64,000 nucleotides of DNA. Source: Candidatus Zixiibacteriota bacterium (lineage in GTDB: Bacteria > Zixibacteria > MSB-5A5 > GN15 > FEB-12). Position numbers and translations under genes: made by a program. The notes below the pieces were generated by a model. That model was not told where the DNA came from, did no database searches, and saw only the letters and a list, made by a program, of their open reading frames with translations. This document shows positions 40,082 to 50,800 of the stretch, one piece after another; the first letter of the stretch is position 1, and each line of letters begins with the position of its first letter. The stretch spans positions 124,001-188,000 of the forward strand of contig JBFLZR010000006.1 in NCBI GenBank assembly GCA_040756055.1, read 5' to 3'.

Positions 40082-41560
40082 ATGCCCTGGACTGGTCCGT
40101 TGAAAAAGATTGATTCCTTCCGGTTTGAAATACCGGCTTCCTACGAAAGCAAGGTTATGCAGCAGCACGGGGTACGGATGACCGTTCCGGGCGTTATATA
40201 TGCCGACGACCGTATGGTTAAAGCGATTAAGCTTGATGATTCCCCGGAACAAGTCGCCAATGTTGCCACATTACCCGGCATAGTCGGCAAGTCTATTGCC
40301 ATGCCCGACATACATCACGGCTACGGGTTCGCTATCGGCGGAGTGGCGGCTTTCGATGCCTCGAGCGGAGTAATCTCACCGGGTGGGGTGGGATACGACA
40401 TCAATTGCGGCGTCAGACTGCTTCGCACCGATCTTTCGGTTTCCGATATAAAGCCAAGAATCGGCAAGCTGATCGACGCTATGTTTCATAATATCCCCTG
40501 CGGGGTTGGTTCCGAGGGAAGGGTGCGCCTTTCTGATCGGGAAATTAAATATGTCCTCGAAAATGGAGCCCGGTGGGCGGTTGAGAACGGTTACGGTTGG
40601 CCGGAAGATCTGGTTATGACGGAGGAACAGGGGTGCATCGAGGGTGGTGATGCCGCTGCGGTCAGTGATGCTGCCATGAAGCGAGGTTCGAATCAACTCG
40701 GCACGTTGGGAGCCGGGAATCATTTTCTGGAGATCCAGCAGGTAGATGAGATTTATGACAGGGGAGTCGCTGCCGCTTTTGGTATAACCGAACCCGACCA
40801 GATCACGATCATGATTCATACCGGTTCACGCGGATGTGGTCATCAGATATGTACGGATTACCTGGAAATGATGAGAAGGGCAAACAAAAAATACGGTATC
40901 CCATTGATTGATCGTGAATTGTCATGCGCCCCGGCCGGCAGCCCTGAAGGACAGCAATACTTCACGGCTATGAAGTGCGGCGCCAATTTTGCCTGGTCGA
41001 ACCGTCAGATGATTACGCATTGGGTGCGCGAATCGTTTTCATCGGTGCTGAACAAATCGGCGGGCGAGATGGGAATGTTCCAGATATACGACATCGCTCA
41101 CAACATAGCCAAGCTTGAAGAGCATCTCGTTGAGGGGAAGAAACGCTGGCTGTATGTCCATCGGAAGGGAGCCACCAGAGCTTTTGGGCCGGGACACAGG
41201 GATATTCCCGAAAAATATCGGGGGGTGGGCCAGCCGGTGCTCATTCCGGGGGATATGGGGACCGCCAGTTATCTTCTGGTTGGTACCGAAAAAGCCATGA
41301 ACGAGACTTTTGGTTCTTCATGTCATGGCGCAGGTCGCAGCCTGTCGCGTCACGCGGCGATAAAAAAGTACCCGACCAACAAAGTCCTGTCGGATATGCA
41401 GGCAAAAGGCATATATCTCCAGGCCCAGAGCCGTAAGGTGATTTCTGAAGAAGCTCCCGGCGCCTACAAAGATATTGACGAGGTTGTTGACATTTCCGAT
41501 CGGTCCGGAATTGCCCGAAAGGTAGTCAGGTTCAAGCCGCTGGGTGTCGTGAAGGGCTGA
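40082..41560 (+). CDS. rtcB: RNA-splicing ligase RtcB
   Basis: A 492-residue GTP-dependent ligase that joins 2',3'-cyclic-phosphate and 5'-hydroxyl RNA ends for tRNA or rRNA repair. Core motifs: SIAMPDIHHGYGFAIGGVAAFD, SPGGVGYDINCGVRLL (metal Asp and Cys), LGTLGAGNHFLEIQQVDEIYD, IMIHTGSRGCGHQICTDY, WLYVHRKGATRAFGPGHRDIP and SSCHGAGRSLSRHAAIK. All invariant blocks are present. It ends one base from the convergent membrane-protein gene. No RtcR-type regulator is adjacent, so regulation here may differ from enterobacteria. Confidence 0.95.
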   Translation: MPWTGPLKKIDSFRFEIPASYESKVMQQHGVRMTVPGVIYADDRMVKAIKLDDSPEQVANVATLPGIVGKSIAMPDIHHGYGFAIGGVAAFDASSGVISPGGVGYDINCGVRLLRTDLSVSDIKPRIGKLIDAMFHNIPCGVGSEGRVRLSDREIKYVLENGARWAVENGYGWPEDLVMTEEQGCIEGGDAAAVSDAAMKRGSNQLGTLGAGNHFLEIQQVDEIYDRGVAAAFGITEPDQITIMIHTGSRGCGHQICTDYLEMMRRANKKYGIPLIDRELSCAPAGSPEGQQYFTAMKCGANFAWSNRQMITHWVRESFSSVLNKSAGEMGMFQIYDIAHNIAKLEEHLVEGKKRWLYVHRKGATRAFGPGHRDIPEKYRGVGQPVLIPGDMGTASYLLVGTEKAMNETFGSSCHGAGRSLSRHAAIKKYPTNKVLSDMQAKGIYLQAQSRKVISEEAPGAYKDIDEVVDISDRSGIARKVVRFKPLGVVKG

Positions 41561-41561
41561 T

Positions 41562-42236
41562 TCAGGACTCCGTCGGTGTCGTCGATCTGGACTTTCGATA
41601 AGCAGTGACGAATCCAATTACATAGAGAAGCAGGCCTGTCGCGAGCAGAGAATACAGGTAATCCTGAGGCATTTGCTGCCGGAGCGAGGCATCGACGTCT
41701 CTCATAAACGAAAACAAAATCAGCCCTGTGGCCAGTATGCCGCAAAGCCACGATATGAGCGGAGGCTTGAAGTAATTTCCGCGGTGATATGTGCGAATCA
41801 GGACGAATCCGACTTCAATCATCAAAACGGAGATCAAAACGGGAGCGATAACCGGTCCAATCCACGGAATCGGGATGAGAAAGAGAATGTCCAAGTCAAC
41901 GAGCGATGCCGGCCAACCAATTGTAGCTTTGAGCCAGACATAGTAGAAGATGTCCCAGATACCGAAGATGAATACGAATACGCCGAAGAGTTCCCAGAAT
42001 TTCCTGGCCGCTATAACGGCGACACTGGCGAGCATTATCATGGTGGCGAGTTCGCGCAAGAGTTCGATTATTATGAGCTCCGTGTCGATCGGCACGAGGG
42101 GAAATGAAAATCCTTCGGGGTATAGCAGGCGACGCAGGTAAACCACGATGGCAGCCTCAAAGTAGCCCATCGCGACAGCGAATATTGCCAGAACGATCAG
42201 CTTGCCAGTCAGGGATTTTTTTTCTAATTTTGACAT
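41562..42236 (-). CDS. Polytopic membrane protein of unknown function
   Basis: A 224-residue protein with about six hydrophobic helices (for example residues 12-33, 54-75, 86-104, 118-140, 158-178, 196-213). No known motif is recognised. Two arginine/lysine-rich loops favour an inner-membrane position. It is tail-to-tail with rtcB and divergent from the flavin reductase at 42338. A promoter must lie in 42237-42337, but no good -35/-10 pair stands out. Confidence 0.65.
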   Translation of the reverse strand: MSKLEKKSLTGKLIVLAIFAVAMGYFEAAIVVYLRRLLYPEGFSFPLVPIDTELIIIELLRELATMIMLASVAVIAARKFWELFGVFVFIFGIWDIFYYVWLKATIGWPASLVDLDILFLIPIPWIGPVIAPVLISVLMIEVGFVLIRTYHRGNYFKPPLISWLCGILATGLILFSFMRDVDASLRQQMPQDYLYSLLATGLLLYVIGFVTAYRKSRSTTPTES

Positions 42237-42337
42237 ATCGAATCGATTACTTAATCTAAACGCTAAAATCGGAGATTACAACCGGTTTTGCCTGCTTTGT
42301 TTGATACGACCGTCGAATAGCCGGGATGAGGATCTAA

Positions 42338-43570
42338 TTGGAATTGGACACCACAAGATATGATTCGCCTGTGCCATGGCAGTTATCCCTGAGCGATATC
42401 CCTGTCAGGAGCTGGGATGTGGTGGTAATCGGGGCCGGTCCGGCCGGCTCGGTTGCGGCGTTTCAACTGGCTCGTAAAGGGCACAGGGTACTTGTTGTGG
42501 ATATGGCCCGCTTCCCACGCGAAAAGGTCTGTGGCGATTGTATGATTACCGATGTTGCCGGTATCCTGAGGCGGATGGGACTTTATGATATGATTCGCGC
42601 GGTTGGCTCAGTGCTGGACGGAATCACTATCTTCAGCCCCGGGGGAGTCAATTTTACGATCGACGGCGACTTCGTAACCCTGAAGCGCAGACAACTCGAC
42701 ACAATTATGGTGCGGGCCGCGGTCGAGAGCGGGGCGGCGTTCGGCTATGGTCATATTGATAATCTGAAGGTGGAAAGTGACGGGAGCGTGCTGCTGTTTG
42801 TGCGCGGATCCACGGCTGGATTAAAGGCGCGCTATGTTGTCGTTGCGACCGGATCACATATAGGGCTTGCCCGCCGGATCGGGGGTGTGGTTAGCAACAA
42901 GCCCAGCGCCATAGCCATGCGGTGTTATGTCAAATCCAAAGTGAAGATAAATCACCTTCTGCTGTGTTACGAGCGACATTTGCTGCCGGGATACGGCTGG
43001 ATTGTGCCGCTCGGAAATGATGAGTACAACCTCGGGTGCGGCTACTTCTTGAACAATAACAAACACGTGGATTTGAATAAATGTTTTGAGTCCTTTACGA
43101 CAACATTCCCGGCGGCAAAGAAGATTATGAGTGATTCGAAAATAGTCTCGCCTTCGAGGAGTGCCGCCCTTCGCTGTGACCTTCAAAACGCCCGTCCGAT
43201 AATCAATAAACGCGTTCTTATGGTGGGCGAAGTTATTGGAGCGACGTTTCCTCTGACCGGAGAGGGGATAGGGCAGGCGATGACATGCGGCGAGCTGGCG
43301 GCCGGCGCAATCGACAGGGCGCTATCTACCGGTGATAATACTGCCCTTGAGGAATATAAGGCGAGGGTTGACTCGGAATTAAAGCCCCGGCATGAGGGTT
43401 ACGAATATGCCCAGAAGTGGGCCTCCAGAAAGTGGTTGAACGATTTTGTGGCCTGGCGCGTCAAACGGAGTCCCTTTCTCCTCCAGGTATGTACCGAGTT
43501 TATCACGCACAGTGATAATCCTCGTCGGCTGTATTCGGTGTCCGCTCTTCTCAAGTCATTCTGGCGATAG
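42338..43570 (+). CDS. Geranylgeranyl-reductase-family flavoprotein
   Basis: A 410-residue FAD enzyme with TTG start and GATGAGGA shortly before. The nucleotide-binding fold is WDVVVIGAGPAGSVAAFQLARKGHRVLVVDMARFPREKVCGDCMITD; the PREKxCGD box is the sign of the geranylgeranyl reductase and digeranylglycerophospholipid reductase family. A second FAD block is VLMVGEVIGATFPLTGEGIGQAMTCGELAA. The C-terminus has SRKWLNDFVAWRVKR. In this family the substrate is an isoprenoid chain, for example of quinones or lipids, but which is uncertain. The 216 bases following the gene are featureless. Confidence 0.85.
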   Translation: MELDTTRYDSPVPWQLSLSDIPVRSWDVVVIGAGPAGSVAAFQLARKGHRVLVVDMARFPREKVCGDCMITDVAGILRRMGLYDMIRAVGSVLDGITIFSPGGVNFTIDGDFVTLKRRQLDTIMVRAAVESGAAFGYGHIDNLKVESDGSVLLFVRGSTAGLKARYVVVATGSHIGLARRIGGVVSNKPSAIAMRCYVKSKVKINHLLLCYERHLLPGYGWIVPLGNDEYNLGCGYFLNNNKHVDLNKCFESFTTTFPAAKKIMSDSKIVSPSRSAALRCDLQNARPIINKRVLMVGEVIGATFPLTGEGIGQAMTCGELAAGAIDRALSTGDNTALEEYKARVDSELKPRHEGYEYAQKWASRKWLNDFVAWRVKRSPFLLQVCTEFITHSDNPRRLYSVSALLKSFWR

Positions 43571-43787
43571 TTCCGTGGCGGCAAATCCAAAGACGTCCTC
43601 CGATAAGAAATGTATGGGGCTCCGGCATGGTGGCACAAAATCGAATCTACTTGTTAGAAAACACAAATCTGATTATTCTGTAAACCTCAGAGGATTCTCT
43701 TTGTTATTAGGGTATCAGCGCGATCACAGAAAAGTCCGTTGATGCAAAACCGTGAAAACCGTGTGGATCAGAGTGAAAGGTGAATAG

Positions 43788-44342
43788 ATGGAAGACCTGT
43801 ATCGAAGAATACTTGAGAAAATTGGCGAAGATGTTAACAGGGAGGGACTTCGAGACACTCCTCGCCGGGCGGCAAAGGCCATGGAGTTTCTCACCCAGGG
43901 GTATCGCGAAGATCTCGACAAGTTGGTCAACAACGCCCTGTTCGAATCCGATACCAGCGAGATCGTGCTGGTGAAAAACATCGAACTGTATTCAATATGC
44001 GAACATCACCTCTTGCCCTTCATAGGCAAATGTCACGCGGCTTATATACCCAACGGCAAAGTTATCGGAGTTTCGAAAGTGGCGCGTATTGTGGATGTGT
44101 TCGCAAGGCGCCTTCAAATCCAGGAAAAACTGACCAAGCAGATAGCCGAAACGATTGAGAAATATACCAACGCTGTCGGTGTTGCCGTGGTCATTGAGGC
44201 TCAGCACCTGTGCATGATGATGCGCGGGGTCGAAAAACAGAATTCGGTAATGACGACATCATGTGTGCTTGGCGAGTTCCATGAAGATCCGTCAACGCGA
44301 GCGGAATTTTTCAGCCTGATAAAACCATGTATCTTTTCATAA
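43788..44342 (+). CDS. folE: GTP cyclohydrolase I
   Basis: A 184-residue enzyme making 7,8-dihydroneopterin triphosphate from GTP, the first step in folate, biopterin and queuosine-type pathways. Zinc and active-site segments are [29 protein letters not shown] (Cys71 with His73-74 following) and [22 protein letters not shown]. The length is typical of bacterial FolE. Start ATG 43788 has AAAGGTG before it. It overlaps the triple PTPS gene by 16 bases, so the two are co-translated, and the pterin role of the operon follows from this link. Confidence 0.95.
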   Translation: MEDLYRRILEKIGEDVNREGLRDTPRRAAKAMEFLTQGYREDLDKLVNNALFESDTSEIVLVKNIELYSICEHHLLPFIGKCHAAYIPNGKVIGVSKVARIVDVFARRLQIQEKLTKQIAETIEKYTNAVGVAVVIEAQHLCMMMRGVEKQNSVMTTSCVLGEFHEDPSTRAEFFSLIKPCIFS

Positions 44343-45562
44343 GCAAGCGTTTCGAGTTTTCCAGTTCGCATCGTCTGTTCGTCAGGAACTGGAGCGACGA
44401 TAAGAACCTGGAGTATTTTGGCAGGGAGTCTGCCGGCCTTTGGGGGCATGGACACAATTTCGAGGCTTTCTTTGTGTTTAACGGTCCCGTCGATACATCC
44501 AATGGCATGATGATTAACGTTACCAGCATCAAGGACAAGGTTAAGCCGCTCATCGACGGCAAGTATGATCACAAATATCTCAATACCGACACTCCTCTCT
44601 TCGGAGATGTCGTGCCGACTCCCGAAAACGTGGCGAAAGGTCTTTTAACCGATGTGCGACCGCTGTTTGCGGATATGTCCGCCAGGCCCACCGCATGTCA
44701 TTTGATCGAGTCACCGCAGAGTGAGGCTACAGCCTACGCTGATGGAAGGGTTGAGCGTCATCTATGGACAGACTTCTCGGCCGCCAGACAGACTTACTCG
44801 CCACACCTGTCCCAGGTTGAAAACAAGGATTTGTTCGGAAAGGCATCATCGGCTTTCGGCCACGGTCATCATTACCGGCTGCGTGTTACACTCGGGGGGG
44901 CTGTCGACGGGGACTCCGGCATGATTTTCCCGGAGGCTGAGGGACGACGGATCCTCGATGACCTGCGTGGGAGATTCGATCATCGCAATCTCAATGTCGA
45001 CGTACCCGAATTGAGTGGTTCTCCGGTGACTACCGAAATACTTGCGCGCCATTTTTTGAAACATCTCAGCCAGAAGATGCCGGTGGGGAGGGTGAGGCTG
45101 TTTGAGCACGATCATTTCTTTGTTGAATTCTCCGGTCGCGATGGGTGTTTGATGGGAGTGTCGACGCAATTTCACGCCGCGCACCGCCTTCATTCGAGCG
45201 AGCTTTCGGATGACGACAACCTTTCGGTTTATGGCAAGTGTAACAACCGGTATGGGCACGGCCATCTGTACAAGGTGGAAGCAAGCATCGGTGGCGAGTT
45301 GAACAAAAGAACGGGAACCATGTTCAGGTTGGCTGATCTGGAGAAAGCGGTTTTCGAGACGGTGGATGAGTGGAATTACAAGCATCTGGACCTGGAGATT
45401 GAGGAATTCAAAAATCGGGTGACGACCGGCGAGAACATAATAAACGTGCTGTGGCCCAGACTGAATGCGAAGCTTGGCGAGAGACTTGTCCGCCTGAGGC
45501 TCTGGGAGACTCCCAATAACAGATTCACGCTCAGGCGGTCGGTAACCGGCGGCTACAGATAG
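44327..45562 (+). CDS. Triple-domain 6-pyruvoyltetrahydropterin synthase / QueD-like protein
   Basis: A 411-residue protein made of three PTPS-like domains in tandem, each about 130 residues (about 1-130, 140-275, 280-411). Their zinc-binding triads repeat: FSSSHRL with WGHGHN in the first, an altered YSPH with FGHGHH in the second and FHAAHRLH with YGHGHL in the third. Only the third retains the catalytic cysteine, in [11 protein letters not shown] (residue about 305) and the final [11 protein letters not shown]; the first has GRESAG and the second GKASSA at that place. A typical enzyme is a single 120-150-residue domain assembled as a hexamer, so this chain may fold as an internal pseudo-trimer. 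Overlaps folE; an SDR follows by 12 bases. Likely product of dihydroneopterin triphosphate conversion. Confidence 0.85.
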   Translation: MYLFISKRFEFSSSHRLFVRNWSDDKNLEYFGRESAGLWGHGHNFEAFFVFNGPVDTSNGMMINVTSIKDKVKPLIDGKYDHKYLNTDTPLFGDVVPTPENVAKGLLTDVRPLFADMSARPTACHLIESPQSEATAYADGRVERHLWTDFSAARQTYSPHLSQVENKDLFGKASSAFGHGHHYRLRVTLGGAVDGDSGMIFPEAEGRRILDDLRGRFDHRNLNVDVPELSGSPVTTEILARHFLKHLSQKMPVGRVRLFEHDHFFVEFSGRDGCLMGVSTQFHAAHRLHSSELSDDDNLSVYGKCNNRYGHGHLYKVEASIGGELNKRTGTMFRLADLEKAVFETVDEWNYKHLDLEIEEFKNRVTTGENIINVLWPRLNAKLGERLVRLRLWETPNNRFTLRRSVTGGYR

Positions 45563-45573
45563 GAGATAAGTCA

Positions 45574-46266
45574 ATGAAAAACGGACTCATTACAGGCGCC
45601 AGTCGGGGTATTGGACGTGAAGTCGCTCTGAGAGTCGCGAGCCAGGGCTATAATCTCATGCTTCAGGGCAGAGACGTCGACGCCCTGGCCGAAAGTTGCC
45701 GGATGGTTGAGGTAAACGGTGGGAAAGCAACGCCTGTGGTGGCTGATCTGTCCGACCTGCGAGGCGTAGACACGTTGGTGAACGATGTCACTGCTGTGCC
45801 GCTCCACTTACTGGTGAATAATGCAGGAGTGGCGCATGTGAAGCCATTTGAAGAGATTACATCGCAGGAATGGCAGGAGACACTGGCTGTCAACGTTACC
45901 GCTCCTTTTGTGCTGGTCAAGAAATTGTTTCCGGTGATGGTTGAAGGCGCCTGTATCGTTAATATTCTGTCCATTGCGGCAAAGACCGGATTCGCCAACT
46001 GGAGCAGCTACAGTATGAGTAAGTTCGCGCTCGAAGGGATGATGCAGAGCATTCGCGAGGAGCTGCGTCCCCGCAATATCCGGGTCATCAACATTTACCC
46101 CAGCGCCACCGCTACCGGATTGTGGAAGAGGGTCCCGGGCGAATGGCCGGAAAAGAAGATGCTTCACCCGAAAGAAGTGGCCGAGGCGGTGGCCTTTGCC
46201 ATCGAACGACCGTCAAAAGTCCTCGTGGAAAACATATCGGTCGGTGATATCACCGGTACGCTTTAG
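45574..46266 (+). CDS. Short-chain dehydrogenase/reductase, sepiapterin-reductase-like by context
   Basis: A 230-residue NAD(P)-dependent enzyme with TGASRGIG near the N-terminus (coenzyme loop), LLVNNAGVAH, and the catalytic SIAAKTGFANWSSYSMSKFALEG (Ser, Tyr, Lys). The length is that of classical SDRs. Because FolE and a PTPS protein precede it, it could reduce 6-pyruvoyltetrahydropterin, as sepiapterin reductase does, giving tetrahydrobiopterin. This is an inference from order alone; similar SDRs have many substrates. GGAGAT lies before ATG 45574. Confidence 0.8.
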   Translation: MKNGLITGASRGIGREVALRVASQGYNLMLQGRDVDALAESCRMVEVNGGKATPVVADLSDLRGVDTLVNDVTAVPLHLLVNNAGVAHVKPFEEITSQEWQETLAVNVTAPFVLVKKLFPVMVEGACIVNILSIAAKTGFANWSSYSMSKFALEGMMQSIREELRPRNIRVINIYPSATATGLWKRVPGEWPEKKMLHPKEVAEAVAFAIERPSKVLVENISVGDITGTL

Positions 46267-46306
46267 CCCATAACTCACGCCTGAGTCTTCGCCCCCCCCC
46301 TGACCG

Positions 46307-47443
46307 CTATTGGTTCGATTGAATCGGCTCCGCCGCAGACCTTTTCTGAACAATATCTGAGTACACTTTCTCGATGACATCCAGCGCGAACACCGTTTCG
46401 TCATCGGTGCCCGAATTAATCCTTACACCGTTCGGGATCCCGAAGCCGGCGACGTGCCTCAGAATCAGGCCGTGGTTTAAACACTCCGCAGTGAAGTCAG
46501 CCGCGAATTGCTCGTCCGGCATCAGCATCAGTATGAAGTTTGCCGATGTTTCTACCTGCGCTATACCCAGTTGTTTGAACTTCGCGCTCATTGCGGCCAG
46601 AGAGCGGCGGTTTGTTTCGACCGTGAGACGTAGAAAGTCGTCATCATCGAGCGCGGCGATAGCCGCTTTCTGCGCGAGAATGTTTGGTTCGAAGGGAAGT
46701 TTTACTTTATACAGGGCGTCTATCACGTGTTTTGGTCCAACCGCAAAACCAACTCTCAGTCCACCCAGGCCGTAGGCCTTCGAAAGCGTACGCATGACGA
46801 CCATGTTGTCATACCAGTAGGTGACTCCGTTTGGATAATCGGCAATGTCCCCGGCGTAGGCGGTATAGGCCTCATCGAGAATTACCAGGATGTCGTCGCT
46901 CACTTTTGACATGAAGGCCTCGAATTCGGCTTTGCCGAACATGGTGCCGGTAGGGTTGTTGGGATTGGCCAGGTATATTATCCGGGTGCACGGTGATACC
47001 GCCTTGAGAATCGCATTGAGATCGAAGCCGTAATCCTTGAGGGGAATCTGTTTCAGTCGACGTCCGAATTTCCGGGTGTTGACATAAATTCCTATGAACG
47101 TTCCTTCGCAGGTCAAGATCTCATCCTGTTCCTCGGTAAAAGCGTTGATAACATAAGCTATGAGCGAATCGGTGCCATGACCACAGACAATATGCTCCGG
47201 TCGGATATCATATTTATTGGCCAGCGCCATGACCAGATCGTGCGATCTCGGATCGGTGTAGCGATGCAATTCTCCAAGCGCATCTTTGACAGCTTCCACG
47301 GCTTTCGGCGAAGGTCCCAGCGGGTTTTCATTGGAGGCAAGCTTGACAATGCGGTTCAGGTTTCTCTCCCGGGCCAATTCGCCGATTGGTTTGCCGGCCT
47401 TGTACGCTTTGAGTTCCTGTATAAATTTGGGAATTTTAATCAT
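46307..47443 (-). CDS. hisC: Histidinol-phosphate aminotransferase family enzyme
   Basis: A 378-residue PLP-dependent enzyme. Family marks: KLASNENPLGPSPKAVEAV, IYLANPNNPTGTMFGKAEFEAFM, VILDEAYTAYAG and RTLSKAYGLGGLRVGFAVG with the PLP lysine. Members act on histidinol phosphate or on aromatic amino-acid precursors. Lying alone beside the pterin operon and without other his genes, an aromatic amino-acid role is equally possible. The C-terminus is convergent with the SDR gene 40 bases away, and no clear terminator is present in between. Confidence 0.88.
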   Translation of the reverse strand: MIKIPKFIQELKAYKAGKPIGELARERNLNRIVKLASNENPLGPSPKAVEAVKDALGELHRYTDPRSHDLVMALANKYDIRPEHIVCGHGTDSLIAYVINAFTEEQDEILTCEGTFIGIYVNTRKFGRRLKQIPLKDYGFDLNAILKAVSPCTRIIYLANPNNPTGTMFGKAEFEAFMSKVSDDILVILDEAYTAYAGDIADYPNGVTYWYDNMVVMRTLSKAYGLGGLRVGFAVGPKHVIDALYKVKLPFEPNILAQKAAIAALDDDDFLRLTVETNRRSLAAMSAKFKQLGIAQVETSANFILMLMPDEQFAADFTAECLNHGLILRHVAGFGIPNGVRINSGTDDETVFALDVIEKVYSDIVQKRSAAEPIQSNQ

Positions 47444-47790
47444 GGTATGTTTTGTCCCGAGGTGTCGTTGTTAATCCTTTCTTGATAGAAGCAACGAAAT
47501 CCGACGGGTTTCGTCAAGTAACATTGCCCCCAGGTGACTTTCTATTTGTCTGGGAACCGGAATTCTCCCGGAAAAGCCCATCGGTGTGTCCAACAGTGTG
47601 CCCAAGACCCGCCCGAAGTTTTTGCCTCAGTCCTTTGGCGGCTCCACAATTCTGACGTAAGCGGTTGCTGTTCAATAAAAAAGCGTCTTATGCCCATGGG
47701 GCGTATCAGAATTGGGGACTGGCTACAGGGATGGGAGTCTGTGCTTAATTTTGGCGACTTCTCGGCAAAGGCTGTCTCCGCTTGTATTGT
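47444..47790. other. Noncoding spacer upstream of the PAS kinase
   Basis: No gene, RNA or repeat recognised in this interval. It must contain the hisC promoter on the minus strand. Confidence 0.5.
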
Positions 47791-47818
47791 TTGACAATTG
47801 GAGAAAATAGAGTAATTT
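47791..47818 (+). promoter_or_regulatory. Candidate promoter very close to the PAS kinase start
   Basis: TTGACA (47791-47796) and TAATTT (47813-47818) are 16 bases apart. The -10 ends seven bases before ATG 47826 and no Shine-Dalgarno lies at the usual distance, so the message may be leaderless. Confidence 0.4.
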
Positions 47819-47825
47819 AGTATTG

Positions 47826-50800
47826 ATGGTGATAGACCTGATTACTCTGTTCAACAGCGGGGTTCGGTTTGTCTCTAAGCCCCTGCTGATTATAGTTGCA
47901 CCCACGAAGACAGAGCACGTAAGCTCCTGGGAAGGTGTAATTACCTACCTTCGCGATCTTTCGTATGCTTACCACGACGAGATACTGGCTGCTGCTTTTC
48001 TGGCGGCAGTGGGACTGTTGATTGTCAATCATTACCGGGTCAAGGGACGTCAGGCTCTGAGGGAATCTGAGGCAAGATTCCGAGTTCTCGCGGAGCGATC
48101 GATGGTTGGCATCAGCGTTGTACAGGATGGAGTCTGCCGGTATATAAATCCCAAGCTGTGCGAGATGCTTGGATATACGGAAAGCGAGATTGTCGATAGG
48201 TTGGGTCCTCTCGATTTCGCGCATCCCGAAGAAAGGGAGTCCCTGCGCAGGAAAATGAGTGAAAGACTCAAAGGAACGCTTGCTTATGCCAATTATGAAT
48301 TGCGGATACTGACTAAAAAGGGCGAGGAGAGGGTGGTCGATGTTTACGGTTCACGAATGATATACCGCGGCCGCGCGGCCATTATGGCTACCCTTCTCGA
48401 TATTACCGAGCGCAAAAGGACTGAAGTCGCCTTGAAGGAAGCGCACTCGGACCTCAACCAGATCTTCAATTCAGCCGCGCCTCTGTATGTGGTTCGCAGC
48501 GACCGGACCATCTTGAGGGTCAATGACACGTATTGTTCATACCTTGGGGTACGGCCGGGTGAGATAGTCGGGGAAAAATGTCACGATGTCTGGGGCGGCG
48601 CCATCTGTGAAACATCCCACTGCCCCCTGGCGGTAGTGCTTGCCGGGGAAGAGTATTGCAGTTACGAGCGGGAGTATATTCATCAAGACGGCCGCATTTC
48701 CATTCTTTCTGCGACCGCGCTTCCATACCGGGGGCTTGATGGTTCGGTGCAGGGGGTGATTGCCAGCTTCGCCGATATAACGGAGTTGAAGCATCGCGAA
48801 GAGGCCCTGCGCCAGAGTGAAGAGCGCGCCCGTACTATCTATAAATCCGTGCCGATCCCGACTTATATATGGCAGTGGGTCGACGACGAATTCGTTCTGA
48901 AGGATTACAATGATGCCGCTTTTGAGCTGACTCACGGAAAGATTCCGGAACTTCTTGAGATCAAATTCAGAGAACTCCATCCCGGCCATGAGGACTGGCG
49001 CGATGACATGCTCCGCTGCCTCAGAGAAAAGACGAGCAAGAAGTACGAGGAGCCGGTAGAGCATACACTCAGGTCAACATCGCAGAGGCTGTTTCTATCC
49101 GTATCGATTGCCTATGTCCCGCCTGACTATGTGATGGTTCACACCGAAGATGTCACGGAGCGCGCACAGGCTGAGGAAGCGCTGAGGCAATCCGAAAGGC
49201 GATTTAGAGAAATGGCCGAGAAGGCTCCGGTCGGGATATATCTGATTAACGAATCCGGCGTGGCCTACACTAATCCCGCAGTTGAAGAGATGATAGGTTA
49301 TTCCGTAAAAGAGATCATGTCTCATCCGAATCCGGTTGAGCTTGTTCATCCGGAAGACAGACACATTGCGGCTGGCAACCTGGCCGCATTCTTAAGCGGG
49401 GCGGGAGGAGTCGTCAAGTATGAAGTTCGGCTTATGGGCAAGTCGGGCAACATCAAAAATTTGGAGATATCGTCTTCGGCCACGATATATCAGGGGAGGC
49501 CGATGATCATCGGAACCGTGGTCGACATAACGGAACGCAAGCTGGCCGAGAATTCGCTCAAGGAATCCGAGGACAGATTCAGGGCCCTGGCCGAACAGTC
49601 TCCCGTGGGAGTTTTCGTTCTTAACGGCGACAAGTTTGAGTATGTTAACCCCAAAGTGGCGCAGATTCTCGGATATACCGCCGAGGAGTTGCAGGCGATG
49701 CCTTCTTCACACGGGCATATTCATCCGGAAGACAGGCCGGCGGCTGTAGATCTGCTGAAACACATCATAACCTCGGATGTGCAGACAATGTCCACCAGCT
49801 TTCGCGTAATTACGAAAAATAAAGAAATTCGACATGTCGAGGCGCAACTGTCCAAAATGTCTTACCAGCAGATGCCGGGTCTGGTTGGGACTATTTTCGA
49901 TGTTACCGATCGCATTTTAGCTGAGGAAGCCTTACAGGAGAGCGAGAAGAATTTCCGTACTCTCGCTGAAACCAGCGCTGCTTCCATTATCATCTATGAC
50001 CTCGATAGAGTCGTATACTCTAACCCGGCGACATCCGTAATAACCGAGTATAGCGCCGAAGAACTCAGCGGCATAAGGGCCTGGGAACTGGCCCAGGCAG
50101 AATACCGTGAGGTGCTAAGACAGAAAGCGGTGGACCGTTTGTCGGGCACTGATACGGGGTTTGATAGTTATGAGATACCGATTATCACCAAATCCGGTAA
50201 ACAGGGGTGGGTTCTTTATACAGGCGGACTGATCCAGTATAACGGCAAACCGGCGGTGCTCGGAACGGCTATCGATATCACCGAGCGCAAGCGGGCTGAG
50301 GCCGGCCTGATGGCGGCACAACAGGAAAGGTACGACCAGGTAAAGCAAATCGCCGGCGGAGTGGCACATGAAATCTATAATGCCCTGTTTCCCGCCAGCA
50401 GTACTCTCGACAAACTGCGCGAAAGACTGACGCTGAAAGCGACCGATGATAACGGTCGGGACCTGAAACTGGTCGGTCTCGCTGAAACATCGGTGTCGCG
50501 GGCTATCGAAATGACCGAACTGGTTACGCAGTTTTCCAGACTGGATCACGAGCGGGACATACACATGCTCGAGTTGAAATCTCTCATTACGGAACTGATA
50601 CTTGACAGGGACAAAATCGAGAGGTTGGGGATTACCGTCAATATTGACATAGCTGACGACATATACATCCGCATGAACCGGATCCACGCCCACAGCTTGT
50701 TCAGAAATATAATCTACAACGCCGTGGATGCTCTTGAGGACGTTTCGCAGAGGCGGATTGATGTGATTGCCCGGCGAGACGGAGATGAAATCCGGGTCGA

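Noticed and set aside
43446-43742. 98-codon plus-strand frame overlapping the end of the flavin reductase
   Set aside because: Most of it lies out of frame within the reductase; no ribosome binding site or domain.
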